From assembly GCF_003403035.1 (NCBI RefSeq), contig NZ_QURN01000009.1, positions 62,001 to 126,000 of the forward strand: a stretch of 64,000 nucleotides of DNA. Direction: 5' to 3'. This document shows, one piece after another, positions 1 to 7,831 of the stretch; the first letter of the stretch is position 1, and the number at the start of each line of letters is the position of its first letter. This DNA is from Mesorhizobium denitrificans (GTDB taxonomy: Bacteria; Pseudomonadota; Alphaproteobacteria; Rhizobiales; Rhizobiaceae). A program made the position numbers and the translations under genes. The notes under the pieces were generated by a model. The model searched no databases. It saw nothing but the letters and a program-made list of their open reading frames with translations, and was not told the DNA's origin.

Positions 1-1
1 C

Positions 2-412
2 CGCGATTTCGTGGCCGTTATCCGCTTTCAGGGTCCGAAGGCGAACGGCATGCCCGAGTTGCACAAGCTCACGACTGTGCTCGGCATCCTGCAGGATCGC
101 GGATACTCCGTCGCGCTGGTCACCGATGGCCGCATGTCGGGCGCATCCGGCAAGGTTCCCGCCGCGATCCACGTCACGCCGGAAGCGCTGGATGGCGGCC
201 CTATCAGCAGGGTTCGCACCGGCGACATCGTGCGGCTGGATGCGGAGGCTGGCGTACTCGACGTCCTGATTTCGATGGATGAGCTGCGCGCGCGCCCGAC
301 GCCTGTCGTCGACCTTTCGGCCAATGATTTTGGCATGGGCCGTGAATTGTTCCTCGGCATGCGCCAGATGGCTGGCCGCGCCGACGAAGGCGCAAGCGTG
401 TTTGCGGGATGA
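2..412 (+). CDS. edd: 6-phosphogluconate dehydratase, C-terminal part
   Basis: This is the last 136 codons of an Entner-Doudoroff dehydratase, which converts 6-phosphogluconate to 2-keto-3-deoxy-6-phosphogluconate in the cytoplasm. The reading frame is open to the left window edge, so the gene begins outside. The visible part carries the IlvD/Edd C-terminal hallmarks: [11 protein letters not shown], then [19 protein letters not shown], then a beta-rich end with [15 protein letters not shown]. The [10 protein letters not shown] form and the FGMGRELF tail fit Edd rather than IlvD. The iron-sulphur cysteines would be upstream and cannot be checked. The alternative, a paralogous sugar-acid dehydratase of the same family, is less likely. 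Confidence 0.9.
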   Translation, partial: RDFVAVIRFQGPKANGMPELHKLTTVLGILQDRGYSVALVTDGRMSGASGKVPAAIHVTPEALDGGPISRVRTGDIVRLDAEAGVLDVLISMDELRARPTPVVDLSANDFGMGRELFLGMRQMAGRADEGASVFAG

Positions 413-718
413 GGGGCAGCGCGGACGTTGAATCATTCGTGCCAAATGCCTCTTCCATTTTAGCAAGTTACGGAATAAGGCTGCGATTGGAATCGGTCTT
501 CGACCAATTCCGGGATGTAACAATCCCTCGTAAAGCGGTCAGTGTCGTGCGAAAACGACGCGTCCTCGGTTTCGCCGGGGAGGCCACGGCCATGTCCAGA
601 GCTTCGGCTTAAAAGCCGTGGCAGCCGTCTTTGCGCGGTTTGTTACCTCCCCGGTCACCAGAGGGGCAATGGGGCAAATATCGCTCCTCGGTGACCACTC
701 AACTCATGGGGAGTGGAA
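413..718. other. 306-bp intergenic stretch with two inverted repeats
   Basis: No convincing gene is seen between edd and the next small gene. The stretch contains two dyads. CCACGGC at 584-590 pairs with GCCGTGG at 615-621. GGTCACC-a-GAGG at 653-664 pairs with CCTC-GGTGACC at 686-696 across a 21-base loop. The second dyad ends 22 bases before the next start codon and could fold in that gene's 5' leader. Neither dyad is followed by a T-run, so neither looks like an ordinary intrinsic terminator. Short open frames here have no plausible ribosome-binding site or codon pattern. Confidence 0.4.
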
Positions 719-1018
719 ATGGAAACCTACAGTTTCTGGCAGGATTTTTTCGCGACATACCGTTCCTCGCCCGACGCCATCAAAGCCCTGTGGCTCATCG
801 TGCCGCCGACATTCGCGGTCGCCCTTGCGCGGGTGGTGCTGAGCGCTTTTCACGACGCGCCAGAGTCAAATATTACCGTGGAATTTGAAAGCAGGGACCA
901 ACCCGTTCAAAGCCGGGAGAACGAAGAAGTTCTGATATTTGCGGGTGGGCGTTTGCTTGACCGTTTTGAGATTCCGCAAAAATCCGATTCGCGGATAACG
1001 CGCCCGCGAATGCTTTAG
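719..1018 (+). CDS. small single-span membrane protein, function unknown
   Basis: The product is 99 residues. An N-terminal amphipathic stretch (ETYSFWQDFFATYRSSPDAIK) is followed by one hydrophobic segment at about residues 22-43 (ALWLIVPPTFAVALARVVLSAF). The rest is a charged, probably cytoplasmic tail containing a short beta-like stretch, EEVLIFAGGRLLDRFEI. I chose the ATG at 719 because GGGGAG lies about five bases upstream; a GTG two codons earlier is possible. The family is not one I can name. The gene stands alone, after a 306-bp gap and before a palindromic element. Coding is supported by the start signal and a coherent membrane topology, but no function follows from that. Confidence 0.65.
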   Translation: METYSFWQDFFATYRSSPDAIKALWLIVPPTFAVALARVVLSAFHDAPESNITVEFESRDQPVQSRENEEVLIFAGGRLLDRFEIPQKSDSRITRPRML

Positions 1019-1088
1019 CGGAATGGCTCGGCGCAGAAATTCGGATCAGCGTTTGGCGAGAATGGTGATTTTCGAGAACCGGAGCGGA

Positions 1089-1105
1089 ATGTACTTTTAG
1101 TACAT
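1089..1105. repeat. perfect TGTAC palindrome in intergenic DNA
   Basis: ATGTACT and AGTACAT form a perfect inverted repeat separated by TTT. It sits between the small membrane gene and the convergent MliC gene. The flanks (accggagcgga to the left, gagcaccggaa to the right) are loosely symmetrical too. This resembles dispersed palindromic intergenic elements of Rhizobiales, which I recall only in general terms. The half-site TGTAC also occurs in the boxes near 6624-6691. Confidence 0.45.
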
Positions 1106-1146
1106 GAGCACCGGAAGCGTAGAAAAGCGCCTTTCGCAGCCGACGC

Positions 1147-1491
1147 TCATTCGAATTTCCGGCAGATCTTGCCGGGATCGTTCTCACCGTTATGCAAATC
1201 GTACAGGGTGGCTTCGTCGCCCTTCGTCCACCAGATCAATTCCTGCCCGGCATATTTTGCGCCGCTTGCGGCCAGCACGGCAACCGTCACGACCACGCGA
1301 TCACCCATCTTCAGCACGGCGAGCGAATTGTCTCCGGCGTTGATGTAGGTCGCAGCGATTTTCTGCCCGCCGCAGTCATAGTTCACCGTTTCACTCGTCG
1401 CGTCACCCGGCAAGTCCAGCGAAACACTTGCCGCCTCGGCGGCCGAAACCGCCATAACACCAGCCAACACTGCGATGCGCAAAATCATCAT
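1147..1491 (-). CDS. MliC-family periplasmic lysozyme inhibitor
   Basis: The 114-residue product has a signal peptide (MMILRIAVLAGVMAVSAAEA, cleavage near residue 20) and a compact beta domain typical of MliC/PliC inhibitors of C-type lysozyme. The diagnostic features are YDCGG near residue 39, AASGAKY near 73 and LIWWTKGDEATLY near 84. These correspond to the family's YxC, SASGARY and WWxKGxEAxL motifs, of which the SGxxY loop enters the lysozyme active site. No lipobox is visible, so a soluble periplasmic form is likely. The start ATG overlaps the stop of the upstream VWA gene by four bases (ATGA), implying translational coupling and joint expression. A second ATG one codon later is an equally possible start. 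Confidence 0.88.
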   Translation of the reverse strand: MMILRIAVLAGVMAVSAAEAASVSLDLPGDATSETVNYDCGGQKIAATYINAGDNSLAVLKMGDRVVVTVAVLAASGAKYAGQELIWWTKGDEATLYDLHNGENDPGKICRKFE

Positions 1492-3158
1492 TGGACTTTG
1501 ACCTCGGAGCGCTCGCCGGCCTTGATCGTAACCGGCTGTTCTTTCTTCGCGCCGTCGCCCTTTGGCGTCACGATCAGCAAATAATCGCCAGCCGGAACGG
1601 TGGATTGCATCGCCTCGCCATAGGCATAGGTCACGCCCTGCCGTTCGCCCTGCAAATTCGCCTTGCCTTCAAACAAGCGGATCTCGCTTGCGCCTGGCGC
1701 TTCAACCGCCAGAACGCCAGCGTTCAGCACAACGGTTTCTTCCCTGCGCTCGCCAACTTTCATCGATAACGGTTGCTCGACGGTCGCAGCGTCCATTTGC
1801 ACAACGGCGACATAGTCTCCGGCAGGCAGATCGAAATCAGGATCGGTGCCGTAATCATACGCCACTTGTTCGCGCGTACCGTCGATCTTCTTCGTCGCCT
1901 TGAAAATGCGTGTGTAAAGATTGCCGGAGTCGACCTTTTCACCGCCCGCCGCATAGACGGACGAAATAACCGCCGTTCCCACGCCCACCACGATATCCTT
2001 GTCGATGACCTGCCCGGCGGCAACCTTGAACGTCTCGCTCACCTCGCCCGCGCCAAGCTTCACCGTTATCTTGGTGTCGCCCGCAGGAACGACGAATTTT
2101 CGTTCGCCATAATTCGCCGATGAATCCCCGCCCGGATATTCCGCGATGATCTGCGCATCGCCGTCCGGTTCCGCACCTTCGGAAGGCACAGCGCGAATGT
2201 TCAGCCTGCCCGCGTTCAGTACGAAATGCGGGGTCGCCATTTTGCCCGCCTCAACGGTCACTTTCTGCTCCGTGGAAGCCAGATCGACCTTGGCGGTCAT
2301 GATGTAATCGCCCGGTTCCAGATTGCCCTTCCACGCGCCATATTCGGTGCTGACATAGTCGCCTGCCGTGCCGTCCGGTTTGGCGCGCGCAATGCTGTAC
2401 GAAAGGTCGGTGGTTTTGAGTTCTTCGCCGCCCTCGTTCAACACGGCGCTCGGCACGATATTGAACTCGACTTTTGCCGGTTCAGGCGCGGGAGGCGGTG
2501 CCGGTTGCGGAGCCGGTTCGGGCGCGGGCTTCACCGCTTCCGCCACGGTCGATTTCAGCGCTTCCTCAAGTTGTCGCGCGTCGGACGCCTGCACATATTT
2601 GCCGCCGGTGTTTTCGGCCAGGCAAGCCACCTGCTTGCCCTCGTCGGCTGTCAGCCCGAAGCCCACGACATGCGCCGTGAAATCAACGCCTGCTTGCTCC
2701 AGCTCCTTGCCCAGCGCGCAGGGGTCTGCCTGACAGGTTTCCAAACCATCGGTAATGAGAATGACTGTCGCCTTCTCCTCGGTGTATTTCAGGTCTTCCG
2801 CAGCTTTTTTTACCGCGGCGGAAAGCGGCGTTTTGCCGAGAAATTTCATCTGGTCGGCAGCGGTAGTGATAGCCGCAGCGGTGCCTTTTGCGGGTGGCAC
2901 GACCAGCTCAATATCTTCGCAGCTTCCCTTTTGCCGATGCCCGTAAGCCATCAGGCCAAGCTCAAGGTCGGCAGGCATGCTTTGCAAAACGGTGCGCAGC
3001 GCTTCGCGGGCAATTTCCAGCTTCGGCTTGCCGTCGATCTGCCCCCACATGGAGCCGGAGGCATCGAGCACGATGATAGCGCGGTCTTCGGCGCGCACGC
3101 CAATCACGCCCGCCATTATTGCGAAGAATACAAGAAACGCCCGCGCCAATAGCTGCAT
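1488..3158 (-). CDS. secreted von Willebrand factor A domain protein with tandem C-terminal repeats
   Basis: The 556-residue product has a signal peptide (residues 1-23, ending GVRA). A VWA domain follows at about 25-200 with an intact metal-dependent adhesion site: DASGS at D32/S34/S36, the threonine of GKTPLS, and the aspartate of LITDGLETC. A proline-rich linker (PAPEPAPQPAPPPAPEPA) leads to about 310 residues of four beta-type repeats. Each repeat has a core like PAGDY followed by a VxAG or LNAG element. The ATG at 3158 is used because GAGGG lies six bases upstream and the signal peptide begins there. The gene is coupled to the MliC-like inhibitor downstream. The domain set suggests a periplasmic or surface adhesion or assembly protein; the ligand is unknown. 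Confidence 0.85.
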   Translation of the reverse strand: MQLLARAFLVFFAIMAGVIGVRAEDRAIIVLDASGSMWGQIDGKPKLEIAREALRTVLQSMPADLELGLMAYGHRQKGSCEDIELVVPPAKGTAAAITTAADQMKFLGKTPLSAAVKKAAEDLKYTEEKATVILITDGLETCQADPCALGKELEQAGVDFTAHVVGFGLTADEGKQVACLAENTGGKYVQASDARQLEEALKSTVAEAVKPAPEPAPQPAPPPAPEPAKVEFNIVPSAVLNEGGEELKTTDLSYSIARAKPDGTAGDYVSTEYGAWKGNLEPGDYIMTAKVDLASTEQKVTVEAGKMATPHFVLNAGRLNIRAVPSEGAEPDGDAQIIAEYPGGDSSANYGERKFVVPAGDTKITVKLGAGEVSETFKVAAGQVIDKDIVVGVGTAVISSVYAAGGEKVDSGNLYTRIFKATKKIDGTREQVAYDYGTDPDFDLPAGDYVAVVQMDAATVEQPLSMKVGERREETVVLNAGVLAVEAPGASEIRLFEGKANLQGERQGVTYAYGEAMQSTVPAGDYLLIVTPKGDGAKKEQPVTIKAGERSEVKVQ

Positions 3159-3265
3159 GATTTGCCCTCGTGGATTCGGTCGCGCGACGCTATCCAAACG
3201 AGCCGAATGTTACAATGGCGCGCCGTCGAATTTGCCGGGGTATCGAGATTCTGTCCCGCCATCCC

Positions 3266-4273
3266 TCAATAAGTCGTGCGGCGTTCTTCGCTCGGTGGTC
3301 TGCCGAAATGCTGGCGGTAGCTCTGTGCAAAATAGGAGTGCGAGGCGAACCCCGTCGCAACGGCAATATCCAGAATCGGCATGTTCGTCTGCCGCAGCAA
3401 TTCGCGGGCGCGCTCCAGTCTCAGGCGCGTGTAATATTTGCCCGGCGTCATGTTCATGTGCCGCAAAAACAGCCGTTCCACCTGCCGCACAGACAGTCCT
3501 GCCGACTTCGCCAGTTGCACTGCCGACAGCGGCTCATCCAACGTATCGGCCATGCGCTCGACGATTTTTTTAAGCTTCTCGGATTTGCCCATCAGGTCGC
3601 GTTCGGGGCCGCGCCGTTGCCGGTCCGAAGCTGAGCGAATCCGCTCATAGTTGAACTGGTTCGCGACCTCGTTGGCGATGCCCGGTCCCAGATCATCGCG
3701 CACCACTGCCAACATCAAGTCGATCGAAGTCGTGCCGCCGGCGCAAGTATATCGCTTGCGGTCGATTTCAAACACGTTGCCGGAGCATTCGATCCCCGGA
3801 AATGCCTCCATGAACGACGCGCGATTTTCCCAGTGAATTGTGCAGCGATGGCCGTCCAGTTGCCCTGCTGCGGCCAGCAGATGTGAGCCGACCGAAAGCG
3901 CGCCGAGCGCCCCGCCGCGTCGTCCCCACTTCCGCAATCCGGCCAACACCTTGCTCTTGCCGGGAAACTCCAGCGAAAGCCCCGCTGCTACAAACAGAAT
4001 GTCGGCATTGGGAACATCGGCGATGCTGTAATCCACCTTCACCGGCAAGCCATTCGACGCCATCACCGACTCGCCGTCGGCGGAAACCGTGATCCAGCTA
4101 TAGAAATTGTGACCCAACTGGCGGTTTGCCGAGCGCAGAATGTCGATTGCGGCGGCCAGCGAGAACATCGGAAATTTTTCGACCATCAGGAAGGCGAATT
4201 GCCGATGGCGCACCTGAGCATCCGCTCCGCGTTGGGCCACCTCCGTCAAATTTGTCTGCACTTCCTCTTCCAT
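3266..4273 (-). CDS. GlxA-family AraC-type transcriptional regulator
   Basis: The 335-residue cytoplasmic protein has an N-terminal DJ-1/PfpI-like domain (about 20-190: FAFLMVEKFPMFSLAAAIDIL, GALSVGSHLLAAAGQLDG, CAGGTTSIDLML). A C-terminal AraC DNA-binding domain with two helix-turn-helix units follows (about 235-330: SVRQVERLFLRHMNMTPGKYY and IAVATGFASHSYFAQSYRQHFG). In the DJ-1 half, the usual nucleophilic cysteine position reads SVGSH, so this domain is probably a ligand sensor rather than an enzyme, as in other GlxA proteins. Relatives include regulators of glycine betaine, choline, carnitine and arginine catabolism. No catabolic operon is adjacent, so the target cannot be inferred. The start at 4273 lacks a strong ribosome-binding site. 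Confidence 0.88.
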   Translation of the reverse strand: MEEEVQTNLTEVAQRGADAQVRHRQFAFLMVEKFPMFSLAAAIDILRSANRQLGHNFYSWITVSADGESVMASNGLPVKVDYSIADVPNADILFVAAGLSLEFPGKSKVLAGLRKWGRRGGALGALSVGSHLLAAAGQLDGHRCTIHWENRASFMEAFPGIECSGNVFEIDRKRYTCAGGTTSIDLMLAVVRDDLGPGIANEVANQFNYERIRSASDRQRRGPERDLMGKSEKLKKIVERMADTLDEPLSAVQLAKSAGLSVRQVERLFLRHMNMTPGKYYTRLRLERARELLRQTNMPILDIAVATGFASHSYFAQSYRQHFGRPPSEERRTTY

Positions 4274-4309
4274 CCGCCGCCCCGGTTGCTGGAAACCGCA
4301 CTTGCTAGC

Positions 4310-5200
4310 CTAGAATCGAGGCCTTTCCAGTCCGGCGGCAAGATAAGCGGAAACGAGTGTATTCGCCATCAGCAAGGCGATTGTCATCGGCCCTACCCCG
4401 CCCGGCACCGGCGTGATCGCGCCCGCCACCTTTTCCGCCTCTGCAAAATCCACATCGCCGACCAGACGCGTTTTACCATCCGGGGTCGAAATCCGGTTGA
4501 TGCCGACATCGATCACTGTAGCGCCGGGCTTCACCCAATCACCTTTCACCATCTCAGGTCGCCCAACCGCCGCGACCAGAATATCGGCCGTGCGGCAAAC
4601 GGCAGGCAAATCCTTGGTGCGGCTATGCGCAACCGTCACCGTGCAATTGGCGCCCAGCAGCAGGCTCGCCATAGGCTTGCCCACAATGTTGGATCGCCCC
4701 ACCACAACTGCCGTCAGCCCCGACAAATCCTTGCCGCGCACGCGTTCGATCAGAATCATGGAACCGGCCGGCGTACAGGGTACGAACGCCGTTTCCGTCT
4801 CGCCCGTAACCAGCTTGCCGACATTGACGAAATGGAACCCGTCAACGTCCTTCTCCGGCGCGATGGTCTGGATCACCCGACCCGAATCGATATGGCCGGG
4901 TAGCGGCAATTGCACCAGAATGCCGTGGATTGATTTGTCCGCGTTAAGGTTCGCGATCAGCGCCAGAAGGTCGGCCTCGCTGGTGTCTGCCGGCAGCGTG
5001 TGCTGCACCGACTTGAACCCGCATTCCTTGGCCTTTTTCGACTTGGACGCAACGTAGACCTGGCTCGCCGGGTCTACGCCGACGATAATCACCGCCAGTC
5101 CGGGTTGAATGTTCTTGTCCGCGATAAGCTTGGTCGCTCGTTCCTTGACCTGCGCGACCACGTCCTCTGCGATCTGCCTGCCGTCGATTCGTTGAGCCAT
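4310..5200 (-). CDS. folD: methylenetetrahydrofolate dehydrogenase / cyclohydrolase
   Basis: FolD interconverts 5,10-methylene- and 10-formyl-tetrahydrofolate with NADP in the cytoplasm. The 296-residue length is normal. Recognisable parts are the [13 protein letters not shown] segment with the catalytic tyrosine and lysine, [24 protein letters not shown], the [17 protein letters not shown] nucleotide-binding stretch and [13 protein letters not shown] near the C-terminus. The ATG at 5200 is chosen because a GGAGG-type site lies just upstream and the family begins at MAQRIDG. The same open frame runs further upstream but has no similarity there. The neighbour 104 bases upstream on the same strand is a hypothetical gene. 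Confidence 0.96.
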   Translation of the reverse strand: MAQRIDGRQIAEDVVAQVKERATKLIADKNIQPGLAVIIVGVDPASQVYVASKSKKAKECGFKSVQHTLPADTSEADLLALIANLNADKSIHGILVQLPLPGHIDSGRVIQTIAPEKDVDGFHFVNVGKLVTGETETAFVPCTPAGSMILIERVRGKDLSGLTAVVVGRSNIVGKPMASLLLGANCTVTVAHSRTKDLPAVCRTADILVAAVGRPEMVKGDWVKPGATVIDVGINRISTPDGKTRLVGDVDFAEAEKVAGAITPVPGGVGPMTIALLMANTLVSAYLAAGLERPRF

Positions 5201-5304
5201 GCTTGCCTCCGGAACTTGGTGTGTCCGGCGATAATCAACAAACGTCAGCCGCGCAATCCGCGCTTGCGTCGCCTTTTGCCGCAAAAGCGAAAACCAACCA
5301 GATT

Positions 5305-5727
5305 TCAGAAATAATTGCGGTCGCGCCGGATTGCCATTGCCCGAACAAGTTCCCGGCATTCCCGAACCGCCTCAAGACATTCCAGAAGCGCGCCGCGCAT
5401 CTCGTCCATGCTCTCTTGCATGTCGTATGCCGCTTTCGCCGTCCCACCCGCCAGTGTTCGGCGCGCAATATCCGCTTCCACTGCCATGCGCGCAATTTGC
5501 GCCTTGCTCTCCAGCTCTACAGGCCGGTTCGAACCGGGTTGTGCAAAATCCAGCAGCGAACCATGTTTCGCGGTCAAGCTGTCCTGCACAGGCTCATACT
5601 CATCGGCATCCGCCAAAATGGCCGACTCATAGTGCAGCTTCGCGCGCGCCCTCGCCTCCTCCAGCGCATGCGCCAGCGAGGGGATAGCCCGCGTCGCCTT
5701 TTCTGCTTCGTCCTCGCCTTCCATCAT
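5305..5727 (-). CDS. hypothetical cytoplasmic protein, helical
   Basis: The 140-residue product is acidic and alanine-rich, with no signal peptide or membrane segment. It is predicted mostly helical: residues 20-45 ([17 protein letters not shown]) and about 70-130 ([17 protein letters not shown], then [19 protein letters not shown]) have heptad-like spacing, so a coiled coil or helical bundle is likely. It lies upstream of folD in the same orientation with a 104-base gap, so co-transcription is possible. Two adjacent ATGs (5727 and 5724) are candidate starts. I do not recognise a family. Reading direction is supported by codon bias and by stop-free length, since the opposite-strand frames here are shorter and lack start signals. 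Confidence 0.6.
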   Translation of the reverse strand: MMEGEDEAEKATRAIPSLAHALEEARARAKLHYESAILADADEYEPVQDSLTAKHGSLLDFAQPGSNRPVELESKAQIARMAVEADIARRTLAGGTAKAAYDMQESMDEMRGALLECLEAVRECRELVRAMAIRRDRNYF

Positions 5728-5891
5728 TCCCGCCGACTGCTCTCGAATGTTCCATTAAGGCTAAGACCTGCCTCAGAATAAAGCGTTAAACATCAGTTTT
5801 ACGGCATATTCTGAAAGTTATACGGGCGTATTTTACCTGAAACTTCATATTTTGCGGGAAAAACACCCCATCGTTTGCGCCAAAAGTGCCG

Positions 5892-5919
5892 TTGAAACCG
5901 CTTTCGTACGACGTATATT
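5892..5919 (+). promoter_or_regulatory. candidate TetR-gene promoter with embedded palindrome
   Basis: TTGAAA at 5892-5897 and TATATT at 5914-5919 are separated by 16 bases, a plausible sigma70-type promoter 26 bases before the TetR start codon. The perfect palindrome TCGTACGA (5904-5911) lies in the spacer and would suit an autoregulatory operator. It shares the GTAC core with the boxes downstream of the same gene. Confidence 0.4.
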
Positions 5920-5944
5920 TACACATCATGCGAGGAATCGACCC

Positions 5945-6643
5945 ATGAACGCCCCGGCTATGTCGCGCCGAGAACGCCAAAAAGCGGATACCCGCGCCGA
6001 ACTATTATCGGCTGCTCATGAACTCATTGCCGAGGAAGGTTATGAGGGGCTGACCATCCGAAAACTGGCCGAAAAGGTCGGTTACGCGCCCATGTCCGTC
6101 TATTCCTATTTTGCAGATAAAGACGAAATTTTGCTCGCCGTCGCGGAGGATGCTTTCGCTACCCTGGCGCGCCGCGTAGCCAGCCGTCAAACTGATAACC
6201 CATTGGAATCTATACGTCGCGGGCTAAATGAGTATGCCGCTTTCGCCATCGAAAACCCCAATGAATACATCACCGTTTTCATGACGCCGAAGGCGCATCA
6301 GCATGAAGACGAAACGTTCGACACGCTGAAAAAGAACAACCCGTGCCTGAACCTGCTTTTATCGCAGATCGATGCGGCAGTTTCGCGCGGGCAGATGAAG
6401 GGCGATGTTTTCGCCATCGGCACAATGCTCTGGGCCACCATTCATGGCGCGGTGTCGCTCTTGATCACGTTCCCGAAATTTCCCTTCGGCGAACCTGCCG
6501 TTTTTGCTGATAGAATGATCGATGCCGGTATGCGCTCCGTGATCGATTGCGAGATCGCACCGCTGGGCGATCCCGGCGAATGCGGGACGAATTTTAAGCT
6601 CCAGTCGTCATTCCAAAAAAAATTGTACACGTACATTTTCTAG
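5945..6643 (+). CDS. TetR/AcrR-family transcriptional regulator (WHG-domain type)
   Basis: The 232-residue product begins with a TetR helix-turn-helix (residues 12-60: TRAELLSAAHELIAEEGYEG, LTIRKLAEKVGYAPMSVYSYF, DKDEIL). A C-terminal ligand domain follows with the WATIHGAVSL element characteristic of the WHG subgroup. The ATG at 5945 is chosen because it lies after a candidate promoter and begins directly before the helix-turn-helix. An upstream in-frame extension has no similarity. The region just beyond the stop contains TGTAC inverted repeats before a small secreted protein gene, suggesting that this regulator controls that gene and itself. Its inducer is unknown. Confidence 0.88.
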   Translation: MNAPAMSRRERQKADTRAELLSAAHELIAEEGYEGLTIRKLAEKVGYAPMSVYSYFADKDEILLAVAEDAFATLARRVASRQTDNPLESIRRGLNEYAAFAIENPNEYITVFMTPKAHQHEDETFDTLKKNNPCLNLLLSQIDAAVSRGQMKGDVFAIGTMLWATIHGAVSLLITFPKFPFGEPAVFADRMIDAGMRSVIDCEIAPLGDPGECGTNFKLQSSFQKKLYTYIF

Positions 6644-6691
6644 TTGAAGTGCGGCCAAAATCGATATATGTACATTTTTGTGTACATGTAC
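6624..6691 (+). promoter_or_regulatory. cluster of TGTAC operator-like boxes before a secreted-protein gene
   Basis: Three dyads lie within 68 bases: TGTAC-AC-GTACA (6624-6635, overlapping the end of the TetR gene), ATGTACAT (6668-6675) and the perfect palindrome GTACATGTAC (6682-6691). A candidate promoter, TTGAAG at 6644-6649 and TATGTA at 6667-6672 with 17-base spacing, has its -10 inside the second box. Repression by the adjacent TetR protein is the simplest reading, but it is inference. Confidence 0.5.
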
Positions 6692-6723
6692 GGTTTTTGA
6701 GATTCATCAAAGGAAACAAAGAG

Positions 6724-6948
6724 ATGAAAACCGCATCCATCGCATTGGCTGCAATTCTGGCACTGTCGAACACCGCTTTCGCTGCTGGAGAAACCAAGCA
6801 CACGGTCAAGATTGACAAGCCTGTAGCGCAGGAACAATTGGTCGACACCACCACGACCGGCTCGATCAAGAGCGACGCCCAAACCAATTCGGACAGGCCG
6901 CGCCTCGGTTTCGACGCCAACCCGTTTTCGTTCGGCAGCTTCCATTGA
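6724..6948 (+). CDS. small secreted protein, possibly DUF680-like
   Basis: The 74-residue precursor has a clear signal peptide (MKTASIALAAILALSNTAFA, cleavage after residue 20). The mature part is about 54 residues, polar and threonine/serine-rich, containing TTTTGSIKSDAQTNSDRPRLGF and ending NPFSFGSFH. AAGGAA lies about nine bases before the ATG. Small secreted proteins with this kind of N-terminus are common in Mesorhizobium (DUF680 in Pfam), but the mature part is too short and simple for a firm assignment. It directly follows the TetR gene and its putative operators, so it is probably that regulator's target. It is presumably periplasmic or secreted; function unknown. Confidence 0.65.
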   Translation: MKTASIALAAILALSNTAFAAGETKHTVKIDKPVAQEQLVDTTTTGSIKSDAQTNSDRPRLGFDANPFSFGSFH

Positions 6949-7011
6949 GCTGCCTCCGCCCTTTCCGTTTGGCCTGACTACCTTTAAAGCAGTGCCAAAC
7001 GGAGAGTGGAT

Positions 7012-7827
7012 ATGACCTTGAAACTGGTGCTTGTCGGCTGCGGAAATATGGGCTTCGCCATGCTTTCGGGCTGGCTGAAATCCGGCAAGCTGAAGTCCTC
7101 CGAAGTGTTTGTCGTTGAGCCCAATGATGCGTTGCGCGACCGCGCTGCTGGCTTGAACGTCGCGACTGGAAGCAGTTCGCAAGACCTGCCCGCCGGTGCA
7201 ACTCCGCAGATAATCGTTATTGCGGTCAAGCCGCAGGTTATACGCCAAGTCCTTGAGAATTATAAGCAATTCGGATCAGGTACGGCGACGTTTGTTTCGA
7301 TTGCCGCCGGCACGCCGATCAAGACTTTCGAGGCCGTCCTGGGTACCGGTACGCCCGTGCTTCGCTGCATGCCGAATACGCCGGCCGCCATCGGCAAGGG
7401 CATGATGGTTGTTTACGCCAATCCGGCTGTCACCTCTGCCGCGCGCGAAACGATCAGCGATCTGCTTTCTGCCAGCGGCGAAGTTGCGGGCATCGACAGC
7501 GAGGATTTGATGGACGCCGTGACCGCCGTTTCCGGTTCCGGCCCGGCCTATATTTTCCACTTCATCGAGTGCCTGACCAAAGCCGCCGAAAAGGTCGGCC
7601 TGCCTGTTGAAACAGCCAGATTGCTTGCCATGCAGACCGTTTACGGCGCGGCCTGTCTTGCAGCCGAAACGCGAGAAGATCCGGGCGAGCTGCGCCGTCA
7701 GGTGACGAGCCCCAACGGCACGACCGCCGCCGCGCTCGACGTGCTGATGGGCGGAGAAAAGCTGGCGAATTTGCTGGCTGACGCTGTCGAAGCCGCGCGT
7801 AAACGTTCCGTCGAACTCGGAAGCTGA
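7012..7827 (+). CDS. proC: pyrroline-5-carboxylate reductase
   Basis: ProC makes the last step of proline synthesis, reducing pyrroline-5-carboxylate with NAD(P)H in the cytoplasm. The 271-residue product has the N-terminal Rossmann motif VGCGNMGFAML, the AVKPQV stretch, CMPNTPAAIGKG, and the family signature near residues 166-190 (VSGSGPAYIFHFIECLTKAAEKVGLP). The C-terminus PGELRRQVTSPNGTTAAALDVL is also typical. The ATG at 7012 has GGAGAG upstream; a GTG two codons earlier is an alternative. The gene stands alone and converges with the oxidoreductase gene, whose stop is only four bases away, so the two transcripts must end in each other's region. Confidence 0.96.
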   Translation: MTLKLVLVGCGNMGFAMLSGWLKSGKLKSSEVFVVEPNDALRDRAAGLNVATGSSSQDLPAGATPQIIVIAVKPQVIRQVLENYKQFGSGTATFVSIAAGTPIKTFEAVLGTGTPVLRCMPNTPAAIGKGMMVVYANPAVTSAARETISDLLSASGEVAGIDSEDLMDAVTAVSGSGPAYIFHFIECLTKAAEKVGLPVETARLLAMQTVYGAACLAAETREDPGELRRQVTSPNGTTAAALDVLMGGEKLANLLADAVEAARKRSVELGS

Positions 7828-7831
7828 TCCG

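Noticed and set aside
2226-3152. Long open frame on the plus strand opposite the VWA gene (308 codons)
   Set aside because: It is a shadow of the VWA coding strand: composition is rich in Arg/His/Cys with no recognisable motif, and the minus-strand protein has a signal peptide, ribosome-binding site and clear domains.
5525-5550. GGTTCGAACC segment resembling a tRNA T-arm
   Set aside because: It lies inside the coding region of the 140-residue hypothetical gene and has no acceptor, D or anticodon arms around it.
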